Position numbers and translations under genes: made by a program
The notes under the pieces: model-generated
Databases searched by the model: none
Told to the model about the DNA's origin: nothing
Seen by the model: only the letters and a program-made list of their open reading frames with translations
Source: Viola odorata
Taxonomy: Eukaryota > Streptophyta > Magnoliopsida > Malpighiales > Violaceae
Assembly (NCBI GenBank): GCA_963691705.1
Contig: OY829539.1
Coordinates: 60,300,327-60,364,326, forward strand
DNA: 64,000 bases
Direction of reading: 5' to 3'
Shown: positions 1-10,639 of the stretch, piece by piece
Layout: each line of letters begins with the position of its first letter
How positions within the stretch are numbered: the first letter of the stretch is position 1

Positions 1-982
1 CACCACGCGCAAACTCTCGGATAATCAAATTAAAAGTTATGTGGTCACGCAAGCATCTATCCTCCTCCATTCTCTTCAGGCACATACCAATCTCATCATA
101 CATTTTATACTCCCCGTATGCTTGGATCAAGCCCTCATAGGTATCACTCTCTGGAGACAAATTTTCTTCTTTCATCTGCTCAAGGTAAAACAAGGCATCA
201 TCAAACATACCCTTTCCGGCATAACCATGAATTATCGAATTGTAAATCCGCAGGGAAGGACTAAGACCAAAACTTTTCATTTCTTTAACAGCCCAAACCG
301 CATCATCCAAGAGACCTTCTTCACATAACAGCACCACAATTTTCTCATAGTTGAAATCCGTAATTCGTGATTCTTCCATGCCCTTCCACACATCAAATAC
401 CTGCCCAGACATTACACAGTGTTCAAACTCGCATGACAACGAATAAGACCTAAACTTCCATTCTACCCATTATCCAAGTTGTTGCATTTCAAGTTCAATT
501 CCTATCTAATTGTACGTTTGGAAACATTTATTAGATGACCAACACAAAAAGAATACGATCAAAAAGGTAATTAAACCATAAAAGAGATGGAGAAGTACCT
601 GAAGAATCTCCTTGGAGCTTGAGGAATGTTTGAGGAATCTGATGACAGCCCAGAAATGGTCTTTGGACCAATCTCCATCTTGCTGAAGGATTTGCAGAGG
701 AGATGAGTCCTTCTTGTTGAGCCTGTCAAGTAAGGACTTGAGCCTCTTGTGTTCATGGAAGCTTTCAACAAGAAGAGTTATGTGCTTTGTGGAATCGTCG
801 TTTAGTGAGAGAGGATTATTAGATGATGGAGGTGGTGATGGGCGGTAAGAGTAGAGAGAACAAGAAAGGGTGATGGGTTTGGTGATTAGGGTTTTAGCGA
901 AGAGGATTTTGGTATTGTGGTTGGATTTCCATGACCATACTCTGATTTTGCATTTGTTTTGCAGAATCTGGACACTATCCAT
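1..982 (-). CDS. Pentatricopeptide repeat (PPR) protein, 5' part (gene continues beyond position 1)
   Basis: Two exons are visible: 982-599, then 400 to the window edge. The intron 598-401 has donor CAG|GTACTT and acceptor GGGCAG|GTATTT and keeps phase 0. Translation gives a basic, Ser-rich N-terminus (MDSVQILQNKCKIRVW) of about 60 residues, consistent with an organelle transit peptide. Exon 2 has degenerate 35-residue helical repeats, for example SPSLRIYNSIIHGYAGKG followed by FDDALFYLEQMKEENLSP, the usual P-class PPR pattern. P-class PPR proteins bind organellar RNA and assist its processing or stability; the target cannot be inferred here. No stop or frameshift is seen in either exon. The start is the first ATG in frame; 5' of it there is only AT-rich DNA. 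PPR class is secure; the orthologue is not named. Confidence 0.85.
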
Positions 983-1880
983 TTTCCAAGTCCCTCCTGT
1001 CTCCTCCAGCGGTCATTTGTGGATGGACGTCGATAGATTAATTATCTTAGCAAAAAAATAACCAATCTCATCTAAAAACTTCATTTATCATGGAACGAAT
1101 AACCCACCTCGTAAAAAGAGTACGTATATATTGGCTGAGCTAAACGTGCAAGTCTGGACCAAATTGATATACTACATCAACGGAGTTTAATGTAATTCGA
1201 TTTTCAAATACTATTAAATGATTAAGAGAGAATTTATGCATTATGTTGATGTGGTTTTGAATTATTATCATGGTTCAGCCGGAGAAACTCAAAGTGCGAT
1301 CGTAAATAAGATAGCGTTTAAATGATAAAATATTATTTTTCTTTTTAGAATCATTGTTTAGGAAAATGATTGTTTAGGAAAATGATTGAGAAGAAAATTA
1401 AATTATTATGTTTGGATGATATTTAGTAATATTTTTGTGTTTATACTAAAAAATCCTAATGAAAAGAGAAAAAAAAATTACTACTTTATTTTTAAATAAT
1501 AATAATTATTTAATTCAATTTGATTCAAATATATTTAAATAAATTTTAGTTGCGGCATCCAATATAAATGTATGTGCATAATAGATAATAACTTCAAAAT
1601 ATTAACATGGTTGAAAATAATGAATAATTTTTAAGTAAAAAAATATCTATTGTTGCCTGTATCTGTGTACCCTGCACAAACAAACACCATTTTATCATCA
1701 TATAAACCAATCAACTTCAAACCAAAAGCAAACTACACAGTCGAATTAATGTTGAATGGAAACAAACTTCATCTTCAACTAGAATAAAAGCTGCCAAACA
1801 GAGAAGAAAAGAAACTAAATAAGGGATTTATGTGCAAATCGGATTGAAGGAGAGAAACAAAGCTCGTTAACTGCGAAACC
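983..1880. other. AT-rich intergenic stretch, no gene seen
   Basis: Upstream flank of the PPR gene. Near 1345-1385 a 17-base unit (GTTTAGGAAAATGATT) occurs twice in tandem. No coding homology or element ends were recognised. Confidence 0.5.
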
Positions 1881-2084
1881 TCAATCGGATTGGAGGAGGG
1901 CAGCAGCGGAGGAGAAGATGACCGGGTCTAGAGGTGGCTTACGTAATAGAGGTCGATTGGTGTTGTGGTGGTGGTGGTGATGGAGGCGGAGGAGAGGTGG
2001 TGGAGGCAGCTGCGGTCGAAGAGGAGAGAACAGCGACGACGGCAACAACGGAGGAGAAGAAAAGAAAGAAATTGCTTGCTGCAT
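1881..2084. other. GC-rich GGT/GGA low-complexity block
   Basis: A sharply GC-rich island of GGTGGT and GGAGGA runs in AT-rich surroundings. Both strands are open only because the sequence is low complexity (Gly-rich one way, Pro/His-rich the other). Similar blocks sit inside the hAT and MULE elements of this window, so this may be the remnant of captured 5' gene sequence. No protein family recognised. Confidence 0.4.
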
Positions 2085-2465
2085 CTAATCATAAGTTTCA
2101 CATATATACAATGGCAATTGTAATAAAATTAAAACTAAGACTATTTTTGTCTCACCAAAAAATATACTTAACCAGAAAAGTTTGTTTTCTAATTTTGAAA
2201 AGGTATTTTTACTCTTTTCTTATACTAAGTGCAAATTTAAAAAATAGAAAATATTTTTTCATTTCTAAATTAGAAAATAACGTCTTCTTAATACAATCTC
2301 TATTTTTTTCTATTTTCTAATTTTCTAAAAAAAGAAGAAAATTTTATACCAAATGAACAACCTTAAAAAAAAATTCGATTTATATATTCAGATTGAACAT
2401 ATAGAGCGATTAATGAATTATTCTGAATTAATATTTTAATTATTCAACGTGAGACGAAATAAATA

Positions 2466-2592
2466 CTCCCTCCAGTGTGAATTAAACGTCGTTTTAGAAT
2501 TTGTTTTTACTGTTCATTTTACTTGTATTTTTAGTGTTAAACCTACTGAATATTGGAATGCGAGGAAGTCATTTAATTTGCACCAGAGGGAG
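2466..2592. mobile_element. Stowaway-like MITE with TA target duplication
   Basis: Termini are CTCCCTCC and its inverted partner GAGGGAG, with TA on both sides (2464-2465 and 2593-2594). The duplicated copy of this locus near 12140 reads straight through the site (AAATAATATATAACC) without the element, so the insertion followed, or was never shared by, the duplication. Length 127 bp, non-coding. Confidence 0.85.
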
Positions 2593-2656
2593 TAATATAT
2601 AACCAGCAAGTTGAAAAAGAAAAAGAAAAAACATAAGATTTTACAAGGTTTGTACA

Positions 2657-2926
2657 TGGGTTAAGTCATTTTTTGACACCTGTACATTATTTGACTGACT
2701 CATTTGGCACCTCTTCCGGTCAAATGGTTTAAAAGGCACTTTCACTTGAAAGATATGACTCATTTGACACTCCTCACTCACACCGTTGGTTGCCCACCGT
2801 TATCTGATGAGGAGTGCCAAATGAGTCATATCTTTCAAGTGGAGGTGCCTTTTAAACCATTTGACCAGAAGAGGTGCCAAATGAGTCAGTCAAATAATGT
2901 ACAGGTGTCAAAAAATGACTTAACCC
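2657..2926. mobile_element. Foldback MITE with about 120-bp inverted arms
   Basis: Left arm GGGTTAAGTCATTTTTTG is matched almost perfectly, over about 120 bases, by the reverse complement of the right arm. Only a short central loop near 2780-2800 is unpaired. Flanks GTTTGTACA (2648-2656) and GTTTGTAAA (2927-2935) match 8 of 9 bases, as expected for a 9-bp Mutator-type target duplication. The duplicated locus at about 12210 lacks the element but carries TGGGAAAG between the corresponding flanks. Confidence 0.8.
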
Positions 2927-3058
2927 GTTTGTAAAAACCAATTGTATAGAAACTCTCGTAACCACAACAAATTAATACCGGCCTAGCATTGTTCGAACTT
3001 CAAATTGGAATGTTGCTGCGAACAATTTGATCGATCTGACCAGTTTTTCTTCCACTAG

Positions 3059-3409
3059 CTAGCCAATCGTGGCACCAAATATTTTGACCAGGTTCTCGCC
3101 ACGAGCACGAGCACGAACCCGGTAATGAAACTCACCAATGGCAGCTTGGTTTGTGAACATGTAGAATTCGACTCGGTCACCTATTTGGAGGTTGTTGCTG
3201 CGGACAAATGCAACCCATTCTTTTACAAGAACTGGTTTCGGATGCCCTTTCTTGCGAACAGAACAGTGGAAGGTCCAGTTATAACCAGTTTTTTCATCAG
3301 TTGCTACAAAATCCTCACCTAGTGGGAATGCTCCATGATTCTCCATAGGCACTGACAATCTGTGCTCTATGTCAGTCTTGCTAAGCTCCTTTGAGAATAT
3401 CATTTCCAT
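3059..3409 (-). CDS. B3 DNA-binding domain protein, duplicate copy 1
   Basis: Single-exon gene of 116 codons. Start ATGGAAATG is chosen because sequence further upstream in frame has no ATG. The product is essentially one B3 domain: FSKELSKTD at residues 4-12, GYNWTFHCSVRK in the middle, then VLVKEWVAFVRSNNLQIGD, the signature B3 segment (GW..FV...L..GD). B3 domains bind DNA in the nucleus; this family includes small stand-alone B3 proteins, and no activation or repression motif is visible here. The duplicate at 12347-12697 has the same length and no stops, with about ten amino-acid differences clustered in the second half (for example GDRVEFYMF against GDQIEFYRF). A functional small transcription factor is likely but unproven. 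Confidence 0.8.
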   Translation of the reverse strand: MEMIFSKELSKTDIEHRLSVPMENHGAFPLGEDFVATDEKTGYNWTFHCSVRKKGHPKPVLVKEWVAFVRSNNLQIGDRVEFYMFTNQAAIGEFHYRVRARARGENLVKIFGATIG

Positions 3410-3829
3410 CTTGATCGATTTGGTCGAATTAATTAACAAATGAAAGAAAACGAGAAAAAAAATTAATCAAGCTAATTATGTCTTAAATTATTCCCTCCGG
3501 TCGCGAATGTATAGAGTAATTTATAAGAATAAACATCGAGATAATATTCTTATGCATAAATTTCACTGTCTAACCATATAAAGTTTAGCGTTGGATTTGT
3601 CGTACGAAGATTGAAAGTTACTTAAGGGCCTGTTTGGCGTTCCGGTTCTGGTCCGAAAAGTGCTGTGGGTAAAAGTGCTGTGGGAAAATCACTTTTGTGC
3701 AAAGCAGTGTGCTGTTTGGTAAACATTTCTTAAAAGTGCTGTGGGAAACGAGAAGTTGTTTTTGGTGTTTGGTAAACACTGCTTTTAGAACTATGGTTTG
3801 AGTGTAAAATGACTATAAAGGGCATCAAT

Positions 3830-5100
3830 CATTTTTAGTGTTATTTATTTACATTATTTAATTTAATCTTTGTTTCTAAACAAATAATTTAACTATAATT
3901 TTCTAAAAGCTACAATTTAAACCTTTTAACTATAAAGGACACAATTTATTTCAAGCATTAAAATTAATATTTTTTAGTATATATATAGATTATTTAAATC
4001 AATCTATTTCTTTAAACAAATAATTAACATTTTATTAAATAAAGTTAAATATTGAGCACTATTTTAAAATTTTACATATATAAAATCACAATTATCTATT
4101 CATCATTAATTTATTACATATTGAGTTATTTTTTTATGTGAATACATCAATAATATTTTTTAAACTTTTTAAGAAATTAATGTAACATGAATTTCTACTT
4201 TGACTCCATCATATTATTCAAATAAACATAAAAGTTGGTAAGTAACATTACAATATTTACCATATAGTTCAATTATTAAAATACTCTACTAAACATTTAA
4301 AATATTAGGATCTTATTTTTTATTTTAGTATTGTCACTAACTAATTGATATCCAATCTTATATTAAATGATATAATTGGTATTTCTATTTTAGATTTATC
4401 AAAATATACAATATTTTTGAAATATGTAATGGCACATATAATAAATAAAAAACTTGATGAATAATCACATTTTTTTAGTGAATTTGTTACATTTTTTATG
4501 ATAAATCGTCAACTTATAAATATTTTAATTAACAAAAAAAGTAATGGTAACCTGAAGAAAATGTAAAGAATTATTTATTAAATAATACAAGTATTATATA
4601 TATATATATATATTTGCGTAAAACTTTTTAAATTTTTTTCTTGAGGTAATATGAACATCAAAATAGGATTAAATTACCCCTTCGGTCAACAAGTTTTACA
4701 TATATAAATCACAATTACATATTTATAATTAAACTATTAGCTATTGAGTTTCGAATTACAATCATAGGTAACATTTCACTAATATTTCTTTCACTTTGCA
4801 TACTTCCTTCACCCATATACATCGCATCTTGTGTACATTAATACACTAGGGGATGAGATTAAACAATTTTTATAAGTAGGGGATGAAAAATATTATTAGT
4901 TGATTCTATTTTTTATTTTTTTTGAATAAATTCATTCTATTTCTATTCCTTTCCAAGTTGCAATTTAGGAACTATTGCCATTTCCCCCCCTTAAACAGAG
5001 AAAAAGGAAGTTCTAACTCATCAAATCCCAATCCAATTATATACAAAATCAAACCCAAGAAATTGCAGAGCAAGCTAGTTAGTGACACATATTGGTTTCC
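3830..5100. other. AT-rich filler of the element, no gene seen
   Basis: Very AT-rich DNA with a (TA)n run at about 4595-4612 and no coding homology recognised. Confidence 0.5.
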
Positions 5101-5102
5101 TT

Positions 5103-5721
5103 TCAAGGGCAGGATAGAGTCTTCAAATCCTCCTCTGTAGCAAACCAGTTGGGTACAATCCTTGAAGCATGAGGATAGATGTCCTTGTATGACTTCTTTA
5201 TTGTCCCTTCTGCAACTTCAGTAGCCATTGATATATCTGGAATCATGTCCAAAACCCACAAATTTAATTAGTAATCCCCAACCAATCAAGTAAATAGGAT
5301 TGAAACTATCCATATAAGGTATGGATTCAAGAAAATGGAGTAATTAAGGATTCAAGAGAACTAGTTTAGTTAATTAATTACTAACAAAACACAATCCAGA
5401 AAAATCTTCAATCCAGATTATTAACAAATTAGAGGGAATTAATCCTCACCTTTAAGATTCATCTTCTGATCAGAGGAGGAAAGCTGAGTGAGTGTGTAAA
5501 TAATTCCAGCCAAGACAAATTTAGGGTTCCTCCTTATATCAATCTCTTCAGATTTCTCCACAGCTTCTTGCACAGATTTTATGGTTTGAGTTTTCAATCC
5601 AAGATTAAAACAGAACCTCCTTGTAAGCTCCCCTGCATTCAAACCACCCATCACACCAGCATCCATCTGTTTCTTGATCAGCTGAACTGCTCTGTTCACA
5701 TCTTTCATAGACAAGTTCAAC
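5103..5721 (-). pseudogene. TFIIB-like gene fragment (C-terminal cyclin repeat, last two exons)
   Basis: Two exons are clear. One runs from about 5721 to 5450 and ends AATCTTAAAG|GTGAGG. The second runs 5236-5103, starts after CCAG and ends in TGA. Joined in phase 1 they read [20 protein letters not shown], then [13 protein letters not shown]. Together with GLKTQTIKSVQEAVEKSE and EIDIRRNPKFVLAGIIYTLT this is the second cyclin-like repeat of TFIIB, which binds TBP and RNA polymerase II. The zinc ribbon and first repeat are missing, so this is a fragment. The upstream exon edge is uncertain. It lies in the same orientation as the phosphorylase and JMJ17-like pieces, and splice signals are intact, so a chimeric transcript is possible. 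Confidence 0.8.
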
Positions 5722-6144
5722 GTGGCAAGACAAAAGAAGAACACAACATAAACAACTGCAATACAATACTCTGCTAAACAAATTTTTGCTCTAATTAATG
5801 CACGCTATTCAATCTCATCGTATATACAAAAAATTGATGTCACACAAATGACCATATAATGTTCCTAAAGTGAACAAAAACACAGCATACTATCTTATCC
5901 TTTATGCAAAAAACTCAAGAGACACAGACTTGTATTCACCTATGCAAATAATAAGTGATCAAACCTCAAACAAAGGGTCCAAATAAAAGAACCCAACAAG
6001 TTTTTCTTTTCTTTTCTTTCCTAAATAAATCGGCAAAAACTAAAACTCTTCTATGGCACATACTAAATTTCTCATCATCTAAACAACAAAATAAAGTAAT
6101 AGAAACATTGGAACTGGTACCTAGCCAACCATCTCAACAGAGAA

Positions 6145-6683
6145 TCAGACAACCAAATTTTTTGCTTTAGTGAAGTTAAACTTGTTCCCATCAAAAGGCT
6201 GAAAAACCTTATCAACACAGAATTCTGTTGGCCTTTTCTTCATGTGGCGACCCTCATTCAGCTGAGCAATGAAGCCACACTGTCCAGGAATCACCTATAC
6301 CAACACAAGCAAAGAATTCAGCATAGATCTCATGTACCGAATGAGTAACCCTATGAGCTTAAGTGAAAATTGCAAGCAAAGTAACAAAACAAAAAAGAGA
6401 ACAGACCTTGGTTTCACAGGCAGTGGCATCATAGCGAAAGAGACCTCTCTGCGCACGATATTCCCACTAAAAAACCAAGTAACACAACGTTTAACCTCAA
6501 CATAAACAAATCCAGTTAAGAACACAACAACTTTGTTTCAACAAAACCCATCTTTATTTGATTAAAAACGTCATACCTCGCCAAGAAGGAGTGAGTCAAG
6601 GAATCCGATAGGACTTTTATCAATCTCCTTCGCAGCACCAAGCTTGCTCACTCTGTGGCAAGAGTACAAAGGCAACTTTGCCC
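6145..6683 (-). pseudogene. VTC2-like: GDP-L-galactose phosphorylase (VTC2/VTC5-like) fragment, three exons
   Basis: Exons are 6683-6577, 6466-6407 and 6294 down to a stop at 6147-6145, all with good splice sites. The reading is LGAAKEIDKSPIGFLDSLLL, then RAQRGLFRYDATACETK, then VIPGQCGFIAQLNEGRHMKK and PFDGNKFNFTK. These are highly conserved stretches near the N-terminus of GDP-L-galactose phosphorylase, the committed step of plant ascorbate synthesis. Homology ends sharply at NFTK, after which a few foreign codons precede a stop. The HIT-type catalytic region and the rest of the roughly 440-residue enzyme are absent, so this cannot be active. It is one of three unrelated fragments on the same strand inside a transposon-like unit. 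Confidence 0.85.
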
Positions 6684-6843
6684 CTATTACCAAACGAAGG
6701 AAGGGATTTAGCTCTTTTCACCCTTAATCTCTATACCTAATGATTTTAATTTGGGTCAGTAAAGAATTTAGTGGGGAAGCAAGGACAGTGAGTGAAAAGT
6801 AATGAAAGGAAGGCCCTAAAAAACCAAAATTAGTTAAACTCAC

Positions 6844-7011
6844 CTAAGGCTCTAAAGGATCCTTAAACTCCTCCTCATTAGGGTAATACACAGGCGCAGG
6901 TGGCACATGCAATGATGATCCATTTAATAAAGACGATGTCGATGGTAAACACAAATTCTGCCCTAAGCCTAATCCCCCTTTCTCCACAGCCCTTGGCCTC
7001 CCTTTCCCCAT
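6844..7011 (-). pseudogene. JMJ17-like: JMJ17-like histone demethylase first-exon fragment
   Basis: From ATG at 7011 the reading is MGKGRPRAVEKG, then LHVPPAPVYYPNEEEFKDP. This is the start of a KDM5/JMJ17-type histone H3K4 demethylase, including the opening of its JmjN domain. It stops at LEP* (TAG 6846-6844) directly before a GTGAGT donor. JmjN, JmjC, ARID and PHD parts are missing, so only the first exon was captured. As the 5'-most fragment, with a GC-rich upstream block (7190-7450), it may supply a promoter and start codon to the chimeric unit; this is inference. Native genes continue EYIYKI-like after DPLE, so the stop is probably at the capture junction. Confidence 0.75.
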
Positions 7012-7199
7012 CAAGCAATCACAAATTTACACATGTAGTATAACTATCTCTAACAAACGAAACCTAACCATATGAAGTAATAACAGATCGCGGAAGCCTA
7101 TCTTTTCGTATGACCAGTTGAAACTAATAAGCAATTGAATTCTGGGTTTGTTTCATAAGAAATGTACCTTTTGCAGAAGATGAAGGAGTCCTGCGCTTG

Positions 7200-7380
7200 A
7201 GGAGAGGAGGATGACGCCGCTGGTGGTGGAGGACGGCGGTGCGCGTGCGCGTGCGCTTGAGGACGAAGAGAGAGGAGGAGGACGGCGGTGCGCTAGAGGA
7301 CGCCGCTGGTGGTGGAGGACGCCGCTGGTGGTGGAGGACGCCGCTGGTGGTGGAGGACGCCGCTGGTTGTGTGAGGGTGA
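7200..7380. repeat. GC-rich 18-bp minisatellite
   Basis: Unit GGAGGACGCCGCTGGTGGT is repeated about five times with small changes, next to a short GTGCGCGTGCGC run. It lies just upstream of the JMJ17-like start on the minus strand. Confidence 0.75.
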
Positions 7381-8089
7381 GGGTTCTGATGAAAGTTAGG
7401 ACGCGGCTGGTGGTGTGGGTGAGGATTGAAAGCAGAGGAGAGATGAGGTTGACCTAGGTTTCGTCCGGAGAAGAGGAGAGTGAGGGATTTGTTGGAGAGT
7501 TAAAGGGTATTTATACCTGGCAATTTGGTAAATATGAAGAAAAGAGCCTGAGTTTTTTGTCCACTTTAGTTAAAGGCCAGCTTCCCGTGTTACTATTCAA
7601 CCCAAGGTTTGCCCACTGCTCCAATTTGCTCCAGTGGCTGAAACAAGGAAAACCAAGGGAGTGTCAACAAGTGCTTTGGGAGAAGCTTGGTTTTGAAGGT
7701 GTTTACCAAACACCTTCAAGAGCTTTTTGGTTGAAAAAAGCTGGGTTGGCCACCCAAACCTCAATGCCAAACAGGCATTAAGAATGCATGGAATCATTGG
7801 ACCTTGTCCTATCTTTTCAACTGTGCCGCCTTCTATTTTTGTCTCTTTTACTTGTCATGCCTCCTTCTATTTTTGTCTCTTTTAAAGTGTGTAATATAAA
7901 TAATATAATTTTAGTTAAATAATTCAAATAAAATAGTAAAAAATTATAAAGAATTAGAAAATTAGGAAAAAAAAGATAGGACATAGAATAGTGAAAATAT
8001 TAATTTTAAATTTTATTTTGACTGATTACTTTTTAATACTTTTTAAAAAAAATTCAGAATAAGTGAAGTGGTCTCTCTTAACTTTATTA

Positions 8090-8321
8090 CTCCCTCTGGT
8101 TCGAAATAAACATCGTTTACTATTTGGGCACACATCTCAAGAAGGCTGAACGATACACTATTTGAGACAATTTTGCTCCTAATTTTTTCTCGGAAGTACG
8201 TTAAGGATTAACGAATGTTCAAAAAAAGTACGGAATTTTTTGGGGTCAAATAGTGAGCCATCCGACTTCTATGAGATGCGTGCCCAAATAGTAAACGACG
8301 TTTATTTCGGACCGGAGGGAG
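8090..8321. mobile_element. Stowaway-like MITE with long inverted repeats
   Basis: Ends CTCCCTCTGGTTCGAAAT and (inverted) CTCCCTCCGGTCCGAAAT continue pairing for about 50 bases through the shared TTTACTATTTGGGCAC. TA flanks lie at 8088-8089 and 8322-8323. Length 232 bp, no real coding. Confidence 0.85.
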
Positions 8322-8586
8322 TATATTATAGTAGGTTCCAACACCCTAGAACTTATCGGGGCGACCTTCTGCATGGAATCATTGGAACCTTGTCCTATCT
8401 ATTCAACTATGCCTATTTTATTTTTATTTTGGGTAATAGCATTGAAACCCCCTGTATTTTTGCGAAAAATACAAACCTTTCCTATCTTTTAAATTTTTTA
8501 TTCTGTCTCTCTTGTACTAAAGGTCGAAAAAGTGTAACTCCATTTCGTTAGTCAAACTAACAGACTGTCAAAGGTGACCCTTTAGG

Positions 8587-9931
8587 CAGTGTTATCAGAA
8601 CCGGACCGGACAGCGAACTGGAAATGAAAATTTACTAGTTCAACCGGGTTGAACCGGGTTCGACCGGATTGTAGATGCTGGTCCGTTCTGAACCGTTCAC
8701 ACATTAAACCGGTCAATCTTAGACGATTAAATCGGATTAAACCAGATTGAACCGGCTGGTTTTTTTACTGTAGCATTTTATAATATATTAAAATAAAATA
8801 TCAAGTAGATCAAAAGTTAAAAATAAAGAAACAATCCAACATTCAAATGAAATGATATTCAAAATTCAAACACACATGTTCATTAAGAGACATTTGTACC
8901 ATGTAACAAAAATAAAATCATACGAACTAGCATACTATATGTTAATTTTATCACTCATAAAATTCATTTGAAATTAAACATGTATTATAATTAAAGGAAA
9001 AGAACTAAGCCACAAAACAGAAGAGAAATTAGAAAATATATGAAAATTAAATTTTGAATATAACTCTATCTTGATCATGATAAAAGAAATGTAATTAACC
9101 AAGTGAGATATTTATAGATTAACGAATTAGGATACTAATTACCTCCAGCTAAGAAAATTATACAAAATAATATTTATTATAAGCATGTATTTTTTTCATG
9201 TAAAACATATTTACAAGGAAAAAAAAAGAGTAAATTAAATATACAAAATTTAAGATTTTCTAAAATATTTATTTTCTTGAAAATATAGTATTAAACTATT
9301 AATGTGTATATGTATGCAAATGGGGTGTCCAAATTTGAACCTACAAACATAAAACGACGTCATACCAAATTACATATTTATTCAATCTCCCACACCCACA
9401 AGCCACAGTCTCTTCTCTCACTCCCCATCACCGTTCATCATCGTTTTTATTTCAAGCTCCCAGACCCACAGTCTCTTCTCTCACTCCCTGAACCTCCACA
9501 GTCTCCCAACCAAAACCACTCAATCTCAATCCCCATCACCGTTCATCATCGTCATCAACGAAAACCACCACCAAACGATCAGATCTGTTCGTCCACCAAT
9601 CTTCCATCAGATCTGAGGGTTTCTAAGGCTGGCGGCGTGAGCGAAGGAAGCGGCGATAAAGATGGTGGTCGCGGTGGAGGCGGCGACTACGGTGGTGGAT
9701 GTGGTTACAGCTCAGGCGGTGGTGGTAGTGGGTTGTTTCGGCCGTGAGAGATGGTGGTCGGTTTGATTGGCTGGGTTTGGATTGGAAACGGCGTCGTTTT
9801 CCTGGGTTTGGATTGGAAATGGCGTCGTTTTCCCCAGTCATCAAACCGGCAGGCTGAGTCGGACCTGAAATGGAAAAAAACCCGGTTGAATCGGCCGGAC
9901 CGACTGGTCCGGTCCGGTACTGATAACACTG
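8587..9931. mobile_element. Non-autonomous hAT element (CAGTGTTATCAG family), copy 1
   Basis: Starts CAGTGTTATCAGAACCGG; the inverted right end reads CAGTGTTATCAGTACCGG. Flanks are a perfect 8-bp duplication CCTTTAGG (8579-8586 and 9932-9939), the hAT signature. Subterminal regions are rich in AACCGG and CCGGTT. The inside contains a TC-rich leader-like stretch with a repeated CACCGTTCATCATCG and a GGT-rich block (about 9600-9740) that looks like captured 5' gene sequence. No transposase. A second member lies at 50950-53016. Confidence 0.9.
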
Positions 9932-10397
9932 CCTTTAGGGCATTGACAGCTAGTTATAAAAAAAAAAACTGTTGTTCCAGGTTTCAAAATTCTTCTTTTC
10001 TTTTTTCATTTCTTATTTTCTTATTCCTTAATTTTTTTTTCTTTCGTTTTTTTTCTTTCTTATTTCTTATTTTTTTTCTTTTGTTTTTATAGCCACCTGT
10101 ATAATTTTTTTACTTTATTTAATTAAATTTTTTTCTACAAATTAAAAAAATTTATATAATTAGAGGTAGAGGAATGTAAAAAAAAAACAGGTGGGCGAGA
10201 AGAAATAAAATGGAAGATCTAACCAGCAAAACTTCTAGTGGTTTTAGACAAGTTAAAACAAGGAGGGGACGGGTGTTTTAGGAAATATGAATTAAAAAGA
10301 AAAATATTGGGTTCTTTCATAGTTTTGGAAATGAATTATCGCGGGGGGAAAGTAAAAATATTGGTTTCTTTTTTTTTATAGTTTTTGAAAAATAATA

Positions 10398-10630
10398 CTC
10401 CCTCCGGTCTTTAATAATTGTCATTTTTCTACTGAAAATGTGATCCAAATTAACTGTCGTTTTAAGTTATAATTATAATTTTTACCTCTGTATTAGTTTT
10501 TTTACCCAACCAATTAATTTGGTACAATAGTATTATTATAATTATACTATAAAAAAATCAGTAATTCAAAAATTATTATTTTAAATTTGTCTATTATTTC
10601 AGAAAGTCAATTAATAAAAACCGGAGGGAG
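10398..10630. mobile_element. Stowaway-like MITE
   Basis: Ends CTCCCTCCGGT and inverted ACCGGAGGGAG, TA on both sides (10396-10397 and 10631-10632). Length 233 bp, AT-rich interior. Confidence 0.8.
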
Positions 10631-10639
10631 TACAAGGAG

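Larger units (their letters stand above)
2150..3625. repeat. Direct segmental duplication, copy 1 (carries B3 gene)
   Basis: Starting at about 2150 (CACCAAAAAATATACTT) the sequence matches 11826-13095 in the same orientation. The match covers intergenic AT-rich DNA, the B3 gene and its upstream flank (TATAAAGTTTAGCGTTGGAT at about 3577 and 13071). It probably resumes beyond the Harbinger-like element, at GCATGGAATCATTGG (about 7786 and 13199). Copy 1 differs by a Stowaway insertion, a foldback element, the Harbinger-like element, and loss of an AP2/ERF fragment that is present in copy 2. Confidence 0.85.
3626..7778. mobile_element. Harbinger-like element carrying fragments of three genes
   Basis: Left end GGGCCTGTTTGGCGTT and right end (inverted) ATGCCTGTTTGGCATT agree at 13 of 16 positions and are flanked by TAA on both sides (3623-3625 and 7779-7781), typical of PIF/Harbinger-type elements. 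Both subterminal regions contain TGTTTGGTAAACA-like motifs. The left 200 bp resembles, inverted, the right end of the element at 15359-16754. No transposase is seen. Inside are AT-rich DNA (3830-5100), minus-strand exon pieces of TFIIB, GDP-L-galactose phosphorylase and a JMJ17-like gene, then a GC-rich minisatellite. Pairing of these two particular ends is an inference. Confidence 0.55.

Noticed and set aside
1934..2320. Plus-strand Gly-rich ORF (GGGGDGGGGEVVEAAA...)
   Set aside because: Low-complexity GGT/GGA repeat running into AT-rich DNA; no codon structure or homology.
9304..9747. 147-codon ORF inside the hAT element
   Set aside because: Made of TC-rich leader repeats and a GGT-rich block; both lie within element ends and show no recognisable protein.
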